A stretch of 64,000 nucleotides of DNA from Trinickia caryophylli (GTDB lineage Bacteria; Pseudomonadota; Gammaproteobacteria; Burkholderiales; Burkholderiaceae): the NCBI RefSeq assembly GCF_034424545.1, contig NZ_CP139971.1, positions 2,108,001-2,172,000 of the forward strand. Reading direction: 5' to 3'. The position numbers and the translations under genes were made by a program. The notes beneath the pieces are model-generated. The model searched no databases. It saw only the letters and a list, made by a program, of their open reading frames with translations, and was not told the DNA's origin. Shown one piece after another: positions 1-8,466 of the stretch (positions within the stretch are counted from its first letter, which is position 1; every line of letters begins with the position of its first letter).

Positions 1-219
1 CACGCCCGATGAATGCTCGATAACCACGGCGTGCCGCGACGCATGCAATTCGATCACGCGTCCGTCGATGGGCGCGAGCACGAGATCCGACCGTGGGTCG
101 ATCGCGAGCCCGTCGCCGACGATCTTCTCTGCGAATGCCGGATCGGGAACGTCCTCGATGGGCACGATGGAGCCGGACAGCGGGGCCAATACGCTTACTC
201 GCGTTTGCTGAGTCGACAT
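1..219 (-). CDS. PTS EIIA (glucose-type) domain protein, 3' part cut by window edge
   Basis: The first 73 residues match the N-terminal half of glucose-type EIIA: APLSGSIVPIEDVPD, then FAEKIVGDGLAI, then APIDGRV. His63 in SRHAVVI aligns with the conserved His75 of E. coli EIIA-Glc; the phosphorylated His90 equivalent lies beyond the edge. The ATG at 219 has an AGGAG Shine-Dalgarno seven bases upstream. It is the last visible gene of the sucrose operon, 45 bp after the porin, and would donate phosphate to the neighbouring ScrA, which has no EIIA domain. In Burkholderia and Pseudomonas such genes are often EIIA-HPr-EI fusions; whether this one is fused cannot be seen. Confidence 0.85.
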   Translation of the reverse strand, partial: MSTQQTRVSVLAPLSGSIVPIEDVPDPAFAEKIVGDGLAIDPRSDLVLAPIDGRVIELHASRHAVVIEHSSGV

Positions 220-264
220 ATGCCACTCCTGGAAATGGAAACGATGAGAGTCAGGTCGATGGGG

Positions 265-1506
265 TCACCACCAGCTTTCGACCTGAACGCCGAACATGTT
301 GGTGGCGTGCCTGTCCGCGGACCACGAACCCCAGGCCGGGCCCTGCGCGTCGAGCGCGGCCTGATTCCAGGCAACGTGCGTCGCGTAGACACGAAGTTCC
401 GGCCGGGTCATCAGATCGGGGCCGGTGCTGAAGGCGAGGGCTGCCGTATATTTGTCGAGCTTTTGGAGCGGGCCGCCATTGACGCGCAGCGTGGTCCAGC
501 CGCATTCGGACAGCAGCTTCACGTGGCGGGCGAGCGCATAGGAAATCCGCCCGCCAAAGGAAGTGCCGGTGGTGCTGCCGGAATCGTGCTCGTCCTGTCC
601 GCGTTGATATTCGGCGATCAGTTGCCCGCCAAAGCGGCCATGCTGCCAGCCGAGCGAATCGATGACACGCACGCTGTGCGTGCCGCTGCGGTTCTCCAAC
701 GCGCCGAATCCCGTTTCGAGCGATGCATAGCCCGTGCTGCCCTGCAGCCAGACGCTGTTCGTCACGCCGCGCAGCGGGAAGTCCGCCTGGTCATACTTGA
801 TCGTTAGCGCCGTTCCACCGCTGCCGCCGGGAAAATGCCCATGCATGACCTCGCCGATCACGCGCAGCTTTCCCCCCCGCGCGACGGGCAGGTCGTAGAC
901 GTCCACATTCATACGCGTGGCGTCCTCTCGATTTTCGGTGGGGCTGAATCGCTGCTGGCTGCGAAAGACGCTGATGCCCAGCCTGGCTCCGGCTGGAAGC
1001 GGAATGTCGTGGGCGCCGATTCCCGGGTCGATCGTCGGGCCGCCCACGCTGTAAAAGAAATGATCGACGATGTGAACGTCCTCGCGTTCGATATAGCGTT
1101 TCCCCGCCCAGAATTCCGTCGACGGCGAAAAGCGGTAACCGCTCGTCGCCACGTAGGCTTCTTTGGCGACATAGGCGCCATTGCCGCGCAGGCCTCGAAA
1201 GTTCGCCCCGTCGTTCCAATACGTTGCCGTGTAGGCCGCTGACCACCGGACGCCGCCATCGAAGCGAAACGTCTTCTTGAGACCGAGTTCCACATACGTA
1301 TCGCCTTCGTTGCCGAGGCGGAACTCCTCGGCACCGTAGCCGAGCGCATATTTGTTGACGCCTCCGCGATCCGTTTCATGCTCGGATACGACACCCGCGC
1401 GAACGTAACCGCCGAATTCGAAACCGTCGCCGAGCTCCATTGCGATTGCTTTTTCGCACGGGCAAGCGAATACCATCGTGAGCAGCATTACGCGCCACGA
1501 GGTCAT
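265..1506 (-). CDS. LamB/ScrY-family sugar porin
   Basis: A 413-aa outer-membrane protein with a Sec signal peptide (hydrophobic residues 6-22). Maltoporin-family segments are visible: FEFGGYVRAGVV near the start, FRLGNEGDTYVELGL around 60-75, and WAGKRYIEREDVHIVDHF around 132-150; the chain ends in an aromatic residue (VESWW). LamB and ScrY are 18-strand trimeric channels for oligosaccharides. Its start overlaps the scrB stop in an ATGA arrangement at 1503-1506, so it is translationally coupled to the hydrolase. Sucrose uptake across the outer membrane is the obvious role, inferred from the operon. Confidence 0.85.
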   Translation of the reverse strand: MTSWRVMLLTMVFACPCEKAIAMELGDGFEFGGYVRAGVVSEHETDRGGVNKYALGYGAEEFRLGNEGDTYVELGLKKTFRFDGGVRWSAAYTATYWNDGANFRGLRGNGAYVAKEAYVATSGYRFSPSTEFWAGKRYIEREDVHIVDHFFYSVGGPTIDPGIGAHDIPLPAGARLGISVFRSQQRFSPTENREDATRMNVDVYDLPVARGGKLRVIGEVMHGHFPGGSGGTALTIKYDQADFPLRGVTNSVWLQGSTGYASLETGFGALENRSGTHSVRVIDSLGWQHGRFGGQLIAEYQRGQDEHDSGSTTGTSFGGRISYALARHVKLLSECGWTTLRVNGGPLQKLDKYTAALAFSTGPDLMTRPELRVYATHVAWNQAALDAQGPAWGSWSADRHATNMFGVQVESWW

Positions 1507-2975
1507 GTTTCTCTCCGCTTACTTTTCGTTGTTGGAGTTCGCTGATCGGGTCTGACGTGCACGTGCCGAATCGGCCACATATCGATTGCGTGAAGCCGGA
1601 GCGGACGTTTCGCGGTGAGGTACGGCGCCGCAGTTTCGCCGGACGGATAGCAGCGCGTGGTGAAGACTTCTTCGCCGTCGTTCACGAAGATCTCGACGGA
1701 GCTGCGATCGACGAACGCCTGAATGCGTGTCACGCCCGCTTCGAATGCGCATTCGCTGCGCTCGTCGAACTGTCCCGCCACGGGGCAGTGCCGGACAAGC
1801 GCGAGCATGCGCCGGCTTCCGTCATAGGCGAGGCGAAGCACTTGCTCGTCGCTCTCGAGGATATGCAGCGTCCAGCCATCGTCAGAGCCCGCGTCGAACG
1901 ACAGGTCCAACTCCCAGGCGTCGCCGGGTGCGTGCGGCAACGCGGCTTTTCCTCCGGCATCGACGCGGATGGACGGCATTCGTACCGCGTCGCCGCGCAG
2001 GGCGGTCAATTCTCTGAGCGGCCGCTGGCGCAGGTGCCCCTGTTCGAGCGCCAGTTCTCGCGGCATCGTCAGGCAATGTGTCCAGCCGAACGGGGCCGTC
2101 GGCGTTTCGGGCCTCAGCGGCAGTCCCATCCAGCCGATCATGAGCCTGCGTCCGTCGGGGCTCCTTAGCGTTTGCGGCGCGTAGAAGTCGAATCCGCGAT
2201 CGAGCGGGCGGAAGCCGCCATGCGCAAATTCGGCGCGGTCGAGTTCGAGGTTGCCGAGCGTATAGCTCGCGATATCGGCCCGGCTCATGACGCCGTTGCG
2301 CGTGTCCACGGTCTGTCGGCAACAGATCAGCACGGTTGTGCCGTCAAGCTCGAACAGGTCCGGGCATTCGACCATGTAGCAGGACGCTTCTGGTCTCAGC
2401 AACTCGCCGATCATTCGCCAATCCCGCAGATCCTCGCTCCTCGCGAGCACGACAGTGCCTTTCGAATCCGCTGCGCGCTGCGCGCCGATGACCGCATGCC
2501 ACGCGCCGCGCTGTCGCCACACTTTCGGGTCGCGGAAGTGCCCGCTGTAGCCGGGCGGTGCGCCGGCGATCACGGGCCCGAGCTTTTCGAACTGGATGCC
2601 GTCGGATGAAAGCGCGAGGCACTGAAAGCTCGAGCGATCGCCTGCCGCATCGCGCACGTTTCCGGTATACAGCAGCGCCATTGCGTAGCCGAGATCGACG
2701 GCCGAGCCTGAATAGCAGCCATGGGAGTCATAGGCGGCGTCCGGCGCAAGCGCAGTCGGAAGCGCTTCCCAGTGGACGAAGTCCGTGGTCCGCACATGTC
2801 CCCAGTGCTTGTTCAGGTGCTCGCAGCCGTCGGGGTTCCATTGATAGAAGACGTGATAAGCGCCTCCCCAATGAATCAATCCGTTCGGATCGTTGATGAG
2901 CCCCCGCGGGGGGCACAGATGAAACGACTGCCGCCAGCGATCTTCGACGAATGCGAATACGGGGGGGTTATGCAC
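1503..2975 (-). CDS. scrB: sucrose-6-phosphate hydrolase (GH32)
   Basis: A 490-aa glycoside hydrolase family 32 enzyme. The nucleophile motif NDPNG (Asp29) follows LCPPRGLI, the RDP motif is in HFRDPKVW, and the acid/base motif EC is in VECPDLFEL. A C-terminal beta-sandwich with the RIQAFVDRSSVEIFVNDG signature follows. It would split sucrose-6-phosphate, made by the adjacent EIIBC, into glucose-6-phosphate and fructose in the cytoplasm. The start is a GTG at 2975, eight bases inside the scrA stop region, with GGGGAG upstream. Length and motifs are normal for the family. An extracellular invertase is unlikely because there is no signal peptide. Confidence 0.93.
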   Translation of the reverse strand: MHNPPVFAFVEDRWRQSFHLCPPRGLINDPNGLIHWGGAYHVFYQWNPDGCEHLNKHWGHVRTTDFVHWEALPTALAPDAAYDSHGCYSGSAVDLGYAMALLYTGNVRDAAGDRSSFQCLALSSDGIQFEKLGPVIAGAPPGYSGHFRDPKVWRQRGAWHAVIGAQRAADSKGTVVLARSEDLRDWRMIGELLRPEASCYMVECPDLFELDGTTVLICCRQTVDTRNGVMSRADIASYTLGNLELDRAEFAHGGFRPLDRGFDFYAPQTLRSPDGRRLMIGWMGLPLRPETPTAPFGWTHCLTMPRELALEQGHLRQRPLRELTALRGDAVRMPSIRVDAGGKAALPHAPGDAWELDLSFDAGSDDGWTLHILESDEQVLRLAYDGSRRMLALVRHCPVAGQFDERSECAFEAGVTRIQAFVDRSSVEIFVNDGEEVFTTRCYPSGETAAPYLTAKRPLRLHAIDMWPIRHVHVRPDQRTPTTKSKRRET

Positions 2976-4365
2976 CGGACATCTCCCCGTATGGCATCTT
3001 CGCTCCCACGCTGCGCAACAACGTGCCCACGAACGCGATGGAGAACGCGAGTACGCCGCCGATCAGATATTCGAAGAAGCTGTCGGGGCGAACGATGGCC
3101 AATCCGGGCAGCCCCGTCAGGCCGATGCCCGTCATTCCGACATGCGTCGCGACCACCCAGCCGCCGCCGACGGCACCGCCCAGTGCGCCGAATACGAATG
3201 GCCAGAAAAAGCGCAGGTTGACCCCGAATATGGCGGCTTCGGTAATGCCCATCAGGCAGGACAATGCCGCCGGAACGGACACCTGCCGGATCTTGGGATC
3301 GCGTGTGGTGAAGAACACGGCGAGTGCGGCGCCGCCTTGCGCGAAGTTCGCCATGGCCCAGATGGGCAGCAGAAAATTCACACCGATTTCAGGGTTCGCG
3401 AGCAAGGCGGCCTCGATCGCGTGGAAGCTGTGGTGTATGCCGGTAATGACGATCGTCGAATAGAGGCCGCCGAACACGATACCGGCCACCGCGCCGCCGT
3501 GTCGATAAATTGCCTGGAGGGCAAATGACAGACCGTCGCCCAGCGTTCGTCCAATTGGCGCGACCACGGTAAGCGCGATTGCTCCGGAGATGAGCAGCGT
3601 GAGAAACGGCGTGAAAATCAGGTCGACACTGTTCGGCACGAGGCGTTTCACGCCACGTTCGATCCACCCCATCATCCAGACCGCGAGGAGTACCGGCAAG
3701 ACGGTGCCTTGATAACCGACTTTCGCAATCTCGATGCCGAATACGTTCCAGTACTCATGAACGCCGTTGCCGAGGGTCCACGCGTTCTGAAGATCCGGGT
3801 GAATCATGATTCCCGCCAGCGCTGCCGCCAGGAACGGCGAAACACCGAAGTCGCGTGCGCACGAGAATGCGATCAGAATCGGCAAAAAGACGAAGGCGGT
3901 GCTCGCGAAAACGCCGAGGATTTGAAATGGAGCACTGTCGGCGGCCGCCCATCCGCTGCTCTTGAGCATGCCGAGCAGTCCCATCAGCAAGCCCGACGCC
4001 ACGATCACCGGGATGATCGGTACGAAAATGTTCGATAGCGTGCGCGCAAGGCGCTGCGCGGCGTTCTGCCTCGAATTCGCCTCCTGTTTCAGTGCCTCGA
4101 GCGACGCGGCCGCCCGCTCGCCGAGCAACTGATGCAGCGCGTCGTGCACCTTGCCCACCATCGATTGACCGACGATGATCTGCACCTGTCCCGCGCCGCT
4201 GAACGAGCCCTTCACAATTTCGAGCGCACCGATAGCCTTGTGGTCGACTTTGCCGCCGTCGCGAACGACGAGCCTCAGCCGCGTTGCGCAATGCGAGAGC
4301 CTCAATACGTTTTCCGAGCCGCCAATCAGTGGCAGCAGGGCTTTTGCCGTTTCGCTTTCGGTCAT
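2968..4365 (-). CDS. scrA: PTS sucrose-specific EIIBC permease
   Basis: A 465-aa EIIBC protein. The EIIB domain (residues about 1-90) has the phosphocysteine Cys26 in LSHCATRLRL. The membrane EIIC domain follows from about residue 105, with many hydrophobic helices and the GIHHSFHAIEA loop typical of sucrose/trehalose permeases. It imports and phosphorylates sucrose. The ATG at 4365 is chosen over longer upstream reading because of GGAGA seven bases upstream and because the EIIB fold begins here; the upstream open frame runs through the operator and into scrR. No EIIA domain is attached, consistent with the EIIA gene at the end of the operon. Confidence 0.93.
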   Translation of the reverse strand: MTESETAKALLPLIGGSENVLRLSHCATRLRLVVRDGGKVDHKAIGALEIVKGSFSGAGQVQIIVGQSMVGKVHDALHQLLGERAAASLEALKQEANSRQNAAQRLARTLSNIFVPIIPVIVASGLLMGLLGMLKSSGWAAADSAPFQILGVFASTAFVFLPILIAFSCARDFGVSPFLAAALAGIMIHPDLQNAWTLGNGVHEYWNVFGIEIAKVGYQGTVLPVLLAVWMMGWIERGVKRLVPNSVDLIFTPFLTLLISGAIALTVVAPIGRTLGDGLSFALQAIYRHGGAVAGIVFGGLYSTIVITGIHHSFHAIEAALLANPEIGVNFLLPIWAMANFAQGGAALAVFFTTRDPKIRQVSVPAALSCLMGITEAAIFGVNLRFFWPFVFGALGGAVGGGWVVATHVGMTGIGLTGLPGLAIVRPDSFFEYLIGGVLAFSIAFVGTLLRSVGAKMPYGEMSGA

Positions 4366-4386
4366 GCTCTGTCTCCATGTATGTGA

Positions 4387-4422
4387 ATGTGGTATCGATA
4401 CCATATGGTATCGATACCACAT
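4387..4422. promoter_or_regulatory. tandem palindromic operator of the scr operon
   Basis: The same 14-bp palindrome TGGTATCGATACCA occurs twice, at 4390-4403 and 4406-4419, with centres 16 bp apart. It lies 25 bp upstream of the scrA start and 57 bp downstream of the scrR stop. Perfect dyads of this size are the usual targets of LacI-family dimers, so ScrR is the expected ligand. The two sites are close to one and a half helical turns apart. Which part of the repeat overlaps the -10/-35 elements cannot be decided by eye. Confidence 0.8.
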
Positions 4423-4475
4423 CAAAGCTATGAATCCCCTTGGAGATCGCCCGGCGCGCGCTCGGGTAGCGTGCG

Positions 4476-5495
4476 TCAGGTGCTGCGTCGCAGCGCGAGC
4501 CTGTAGGGCATCACGGCCCGTACGGGCTCGCCGTCTCCGTTTTCCAGCATGTTCAGCATGAGGCGTGCGGCCTGCGCGCCGGTGCCGGCGTAGTCGTAAT
4601 GCACGGTCGACAGCGAGGGGCGTACCATGCGCGCCATGTCGCTGTCGCCCATGCCCGCCACGGCCATATCGCCGGGCACCCGAATGCCGTGATCGTGCAG
4701 GCACGCCAGCACACCCACTGCCAAGCGGTCAGTCACGGCCAAAATCGCGGTGCAGCGCATGGCGGCCGGCGCTCGCAGCAAGCGCTCCGCCGCCTCTTCG
4801 CCCGCTTCCGCCTGAAAACTCGCGCGAACGATCGACTCGGGAGCGACCGCCAGCCCATGGGCATGGAATGCCTCGAGATAGCCCGCTGTCCGTTCTCCGC
4901 CGATCTGTATATCGTCTTCGCTCACCGTGACGAGGCCGATGCGCGTATGCCCGCACGCGAACAGGTGCTCGGTGATCTGGCGCGCCGCCGAGCGCTCGTT
5001 TTGAATGACGCTGGTAATGCCCAGGTGGCTCGCGTCCTGCCCTACCATCACCATCGGCAAGCCGGCTTCGCGGATCGCAGTGACGAGATCGCCGTTCACC
5101 GTCGTTGCGAGGTGCAGTACACCCGCCACCCGCTGTCGTCGGAACAGGTCGTAGGCCGCCTGTTCCTCCTCCACCGAGTTGTCGGTGTTGACCAGCAGCA
5201 TCCGATATCGCAGCGGGCTCAAAATCGAGGAAATGCCGGCCACCACTTCGCTCGTGGTATACGAATTGATCTTCGGGATGATGACGCCGACCAGGCCGGA
5301 GCGATGCGATTTCAATTGCTTGGCCAGCTCGGACGGCGTGTAATGCGTCTGGGACATCACCGCCTCGATGCGTTCTCGCACCGAGGCCTTTACATAGCCG
5401 GAGTTGTTCAGCACACGCGATACCGTGGACGTGGATACGCCCGCGAGTGTCGCAATGTCTCGAATCGTCAGTCTCTTTTGAGGCACCGTTACCAT
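4476..5495 (-). CDS. scrR: LacI-family sucrose operon repressor
   Basis: A 339-aa LacI/GalR regulator. The helix-turn-helix is at the N-terminus (LTIRDIATLAGVSTSTVSRV, then the hinge NNSGYVKASVRERIEAVM), followed by a periplasmic-binding-protein-like effector domain (VGVIIPKINSYTTSEVVAGI and onwards). The ATG at 5495 is preferred because the domain begins nine residues later; the open frame extends 43 codons further upstream with non-family sequence. No good Shine-Dalgarno precedes this ATG. The gene sits upstream of scrA in the same orientation and probably represses it through the twin operator; fructose or a phosphorylated sugar is the likely inducer by family analogy. Confidence 0.88.
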   Translation of the reverse strand: MVTVPQKRLTIRDIATLAGVSTSTVSRVLNNSGYVKASVRERIEAVMSQTHYTPSELAKQLKSHRSGLVGVIIPKINSYTTSEVVAGISSILSPLRYRMLLVNTDNSVEEEQAAYDLFRRQRVAGVLHLATTVNGDLVTAIREAGLPMVMVGQDASHLGITSVIQNERSAARQITEHLFACGHTRIGLVTVSEDDIQIGGERTAGYLEAFHAHGLAVAPESIVRASFQAEAGEEAAERLLRAPAAMRCTAILAVTDRLAVGVLACLHDHGIRVPGDMAVAGMGDSDMARMVRPSLSTVHYDYAGTGAQAARLMLNMLENGDGEPVRAVMPYRLALRRST

Positions 5496-5873
5496 ATATT
5501 GACGATAGGGGATTTCGGTTGCCGTGTAAATAGACCGACGCGTCTTCGATCGGGGGCTCGGTGCATCGCTAGCCGAGTGCCGCCGGCTCCGTGATCGTTC
5601 GCCGGTTGGGAGCGATGATTCCACCGGCGCCAGACTGCTGAATCAGCTGCGGCGAATATCCGCTTCGAAAACCGAAATCTGTGAGCGGCGAGCTGATTTT
5701 GCATCCGGATACTACTCGAAACGCGTAAATCGAATCGAGGCATTTGCGGCATGCCTGCCCATTGCGGCAATTTTCCGCAATGGGCAAACCGCAGTGCGCG
5801 GCTGGGCCCCGTTGCTGACGAGGTATGTCGTGGAACCGGGGCGATCCGCCTTTATCTCGAGCATGCATTCACG
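5496..5873. promoter_or_regulatory. intergenic region with perfect 12-bp inverted repeat
   Basis: This 378-bp gap separates scrR from the first porin, both on the minus strand. It contains a perfect inverted repeat: TGCCCATTGCGG at 5756-5767 and its complement at 5775-5786, with a 7-nt loop CAATTTT. Neither strand shows a run of T after the stem, so it is a poor intrinsic terminator. It could be an RNA hairpin that stops the porin transcript by another route, or an operator. The scrR promoter must lie on the left part of the gap, but I see no convincing -35/-10 pair. Confidence 0.5.
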
Positions 5874-6899
5874 TCAAAACTTGTGGGTCATGCCGACGAT
5901 GACGCCTCGCGCGTATGCTCCCGGCGCCACCGCGATACCGGAATACTGGGTCCCGTTGAGCGTATAGTCCGCCTGATTTCGATTCTGGATGAGCGCGGCG
6001 GCCGCGTACAGGATCGTCGTTTTCGAAACGAAGTACGCGTACATCAGGCCGATTTGCTGCGCGTTGTTTCCTTGACCCGTACGGTCGTGGGCGTAGCCGT
6101 ACATCACCGAAACCATGTTGAAGGGGTTGAGCAGGTATGAGCCCGATACCTCGTAGACGTCCAGTTTGTCGCTATTGTCCGTCTGCCGTTCCGATTGATA
6201 CGCGGCATAGAGCTGCGCGTTCCCGATCTTGTATGAACCGGCCGCTCTGATCGCTCTCTGTGTCGATGTGCCGTCGGCACTGCCCGATTGCTCATAGCCG
6301 GCAACCATGCGAAAGGGCCCATTCGTATAGCGGAGCGCGGCGTTGTACACGCGCACGCCATTCGAGGGTTGGGTCGACTGATCGCGCATGGCGACCATGA
6401 ATTGGCCGGCCAGTCCGTACACGGTGGGCATGACATACACGATCGCATTGTTGGCGCGGACCGAGACGTCATTGAAGTTGTTCAACGGCGAGGCGAAGCT
6501 CTTTACCCCCGTGGGGTCCATGTCGTCGTTGAGAAAGAGGTACTGAGGCTTCTTTTGACGGCCGAAGCGTATCTCGCCGAACTTCCCGGACAGGCCGATC
6601 CACGCGAGGCGATTGAACGCGGCGGCGGGGTCGGACGCGGCGCCCGTTACGCCGGAAAAACCCTGTTCCAACTGGAAGTTGACGTGGAGCCCGCCGCCGA
6701 TGTCCTCGCGGCCCTTCAGTCCGTAGACCGTGGCGAACAACCCGCTCGACGCCGCGCGTACTACCGGGCCCGCACCGCCGTTCTGGTATTCGATACCGTT
6801 GTCTATGACGCCGTACAGGGTGATCAGCGACTGTGCATGCGCGAGGTCGAACGCGCATGCGGATGCAATGGCAAAGATAATTGCGAACCGCTTTTTCAT
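5874..6899 (-). CDS. general porin of the aromatic cluster, copy A (OmpC-like, 16-strand)
   Basis: A 341-aa Gram-negative porin of the Burkholderia type. It has a signal peptide ending LAHAQS, then the first strand SLITLYGVIDNGIEY, the GLKGREDIGGGLHVNFQLEQGF segment, and a C-terminal phenylalanine (MTHKF) required for Bam assembly. The ATG at 6899 has GGAGA upstream. It has exactly the same length as the porin at 17683-18708 and shares long stretches with it, so the two are paralogues bracketing the aromatic cluster. It is divergent from the first catabolic gene, and its upstream region carries box A at 7137-7172. A role in uptake of an aromatic acid is inferred from this context. Confidence 0.9.
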   Translation of the reverse strand: MKKRFAIIFAIASACAFDLAHAQSLITLYGVIDNGIEYQNGGAGPVVRAASSGLFATVYGLKGREDIGGGLHVNFQLEQGFSGVTGAASDPAAAFNRLAWIGLSGKFGEIRFGRQKKPQYLFLNDDMDPTGVKSFASPLNNFNDVSVRANNAIVYVMPTVYGLAGQFMVAMRDQSTQPSNGVRVYNAALRYTNGPFRMVAGYEQSGSADGTSTQRAIRAAGSYKIGNAQLYAAYQSERQTDNSDKLDVYEVSGSYLLNPFNMVSVMYGYAHDRTGQGNNAQQIGLMYAYFVSKTTILYAAAALIQNRNQADYTLNGTQYSGIAVAPGAYARGVIVGMTHKF

Positions 6900-7136
6900 C
6901 TCGTCTCCGGTTTTCCTTCTAATTGTTCGAGACGCGGCGACTTCGTCCGGAAGCGTGCCGAGCGCGCAATCGGCAAGCCGCAGCCACCGATCAGCGCAGC
7001 GATCGGCATCGTCAAGCCGGTGTGAAAGCGGTCCGGGGCATTGCCTCGTTCGTGCTGAATGACGAAGCCGAAGTCGCCCGATCTCGATGACAACGGAATC
7101 GTTGTCGTGAGTCAGCGTATTGGATGTCCAACCCTC

Positions 7137-7172
7137 GGTCCCTGCACAAAAGCGAGTTTCGCCGGGACTTTT
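7137..7172 (-). promoter_or_regulatory. regulon box A, upstream of porin A
   Basis: Read on the minus strand this 36-bp element begins AAAAGTCCC, continues GAAACTCG and ends CTTTTGTGCAGGGACC. It matches box B at 29 of 36 positions. It lies about 240 bp upstream of the porin start. Together with boxes B and C it suggests a shared activator site; the AraC regulator at 18840-19784 is the natural candidate. Confidence 0.65.
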
Positions 7173-7338
7173 CGATTGGCGCGGGTTTTCCATGAGGCGC
7201 AGGGGCGCCGCGTATGGGCTCGGCTTGCGCGTGCACCGAGGCCTGGCTGGCTTTCAATGCGTTGACGACAGATGCCGCTTCGGCCGCTGGCACGTGGCCA
7301 GCATTTCACGGTGCAACCGGCCGCGCCTGCCATCGGAC

Positions 7339-7375
7339 AAAAGTGCCATTGAAACTGACTTTTGTGCAGGGACGT
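7339..7375 (+). promoter_or_regulatory. regulon box B, upstream of the aromatic operon
   Basis: This 37-bp element begins AAAAGTGCC, continues GAAACTGA and ends CTTTTGTGCAGGGACGT. It lies about 100 bp upstream of the start of the first catabolic gene. It matches box C at 30 of 37 positions and box A at 29 of 36, whereas the surrounding sequence is not conserved between the three sites. Confidence 0.7.
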
Positions 7376-7472
7376 CCGAGCCTTCCTCAAATATTCTTGC
7401 CTCATCGAAACGATATGCGGGCGCCGATGCAGTTCATCCGTCCCGCAGGCACGGAACCATCGAAAGGAGAGG

Positions 7473-8450
7473 ATGTTGACCCGTAAAGTCCCGCTCAAGA
7501 TTGCAATCGCGGAGCATCCGCACACGTCGGCCATCCGCAACGGATCCATTCCCATCGACGGCGTGGAGGCCGAGTTCGTCACGGTGCAACCGCAAATCGG
7601 TGCATTTCGCCGTATGGTGCGCGACGTCGAATTCGACGTTTGCGAATTGGCGCCGACGACTTATATCATTGCGCGGGCCTATGGCGCGCCGTTTGTCGCG
7701 TTGCCGATTTTCGTCGTGCGCCGCTTCCATCACGCGGGACTGCTCGTGCGCCCCGACGCGGGTATCGAGACCCCGAAGGACCTCGAGGGCAAAAAGGTAG
7801 GCGTGCGCGCCTATTCGGTGACGACGGGCGTATGGACGCGCCAGGTTCTCATCGACGAGTTCGGCCTCGATTCGTCGAAGGTCACGTGGGTCGTCGACGA
7901 CGAAGAACACGTGACGCAGCTCCAGTTGCCGCCGAACGTCGTTCATGCGTCCGCCGGGCGCTCGCTCGCCGACATGATGGCCGCCGGCGAATTGTCGGCG
8001 GGCTTTGACGCCGCCGCCGGTATAGGCCGCACCGGCGCGCCCACGGGCGGCTGGAAGGAAGTGGAGGCCGACTACCCGGATCTTTTTCCGAACGCGGCGG
8101 AGCTCGAACGCGATTACTACGCACGGACCGGCGTATATCCGATGCACGGCACCATCGTCGTGAAAGACTCGGTACTTGCCGAACATCCGTGGATCGCTCG
8201 ATCGATCTTCGACGCCTTCGCGCAGGCCAAAAGGGAATGGCTGGGGCGCCTCGACGCGGGCCAGGCCACGGCCGCGAGCGACAGGAAATACCTCGAACTG
8301 CGCAAGGTCGTCGGACACGATCCCTTGCCGTACGGGCTCGCGGAAAACCTGAAGACGATCGAAGCGCTTGAGGCCACGGCATTCAAGCAGGCGCTCACGC
8401 CGCGCCGCATGTCCATCGGCGAACTGTTCGTCGACCCCCTGGCTCGCTGA
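7473..8450 (+). CDS. 4,5-dihydroxyphthalate decarboxylase-like protein, copy 1
   Basis: A 325-aa protein of the periplasmic-binding-protein-like fold that includes 4,5-dihydroxyphthalate decarboxylase (Pht5). Visible family features are KIAIAEHPHTSAIRNG at the start, DVCELAPTTYIIARAYG around 50-66, and LEGKKVGVRAYSVTTGVW around 105-125. There is no signal peptide, so it is cytoplasmic and more likely an enzyme than a transport binding protein. The ATG at 7473 follows AGGAGAGG. It is the first gene of the operon behind box B. Known members remove a ring carboxylate from a dihydroxylated aromatic diacid to give protocatechuate; the substrate here is not determinable. A second homologue is at 15294-16187. 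Confidence 0.72.
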   Translation: MLTRKVPLKIAIAEHPHTSAIRNGSIPIDGVEAEFVTVQPQIGAFRRMVRDVEFDVCELAPTTYIIARAYGAPFVALPIFVVRRFHHAGLLVRPDAGIETPKDLEGKKVGVRAYSVTTGVWTRQVLIDEFGLDSSKVTWVVDDEEHVTQLQLPPNVVHASAGRSLADMMAAGELSAGFDAAAGIGRTGAPTGGWKEVEADYPDLFPNAAELERDYYARTGVYPMHGTIVVKDSVLAEHPWIARSIFDAFAQAKREWLGRLDAGQATAASDRKYLELRKVVGHDPLPYGLAENLKTIEALEATAFKQALTPRRMSIGELFVDPLAR

Positions 8451-8466
8451 ATTGCACGGAGACAAC

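Larger units (their letters stand above)
6900..7472. promoter_or_regulatory. divergent promoter region of porin A and the aromatic operon
   Basis: This 573-bp intergenic region separates two divergent units. It holds two copies of a ~37-bp conserved box, box A for the minus strand and box B for the plus strand, about 170 bp apart. Short reading frames here lack codon structure or ribosome sites and are not called. Confidence 0.6.
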
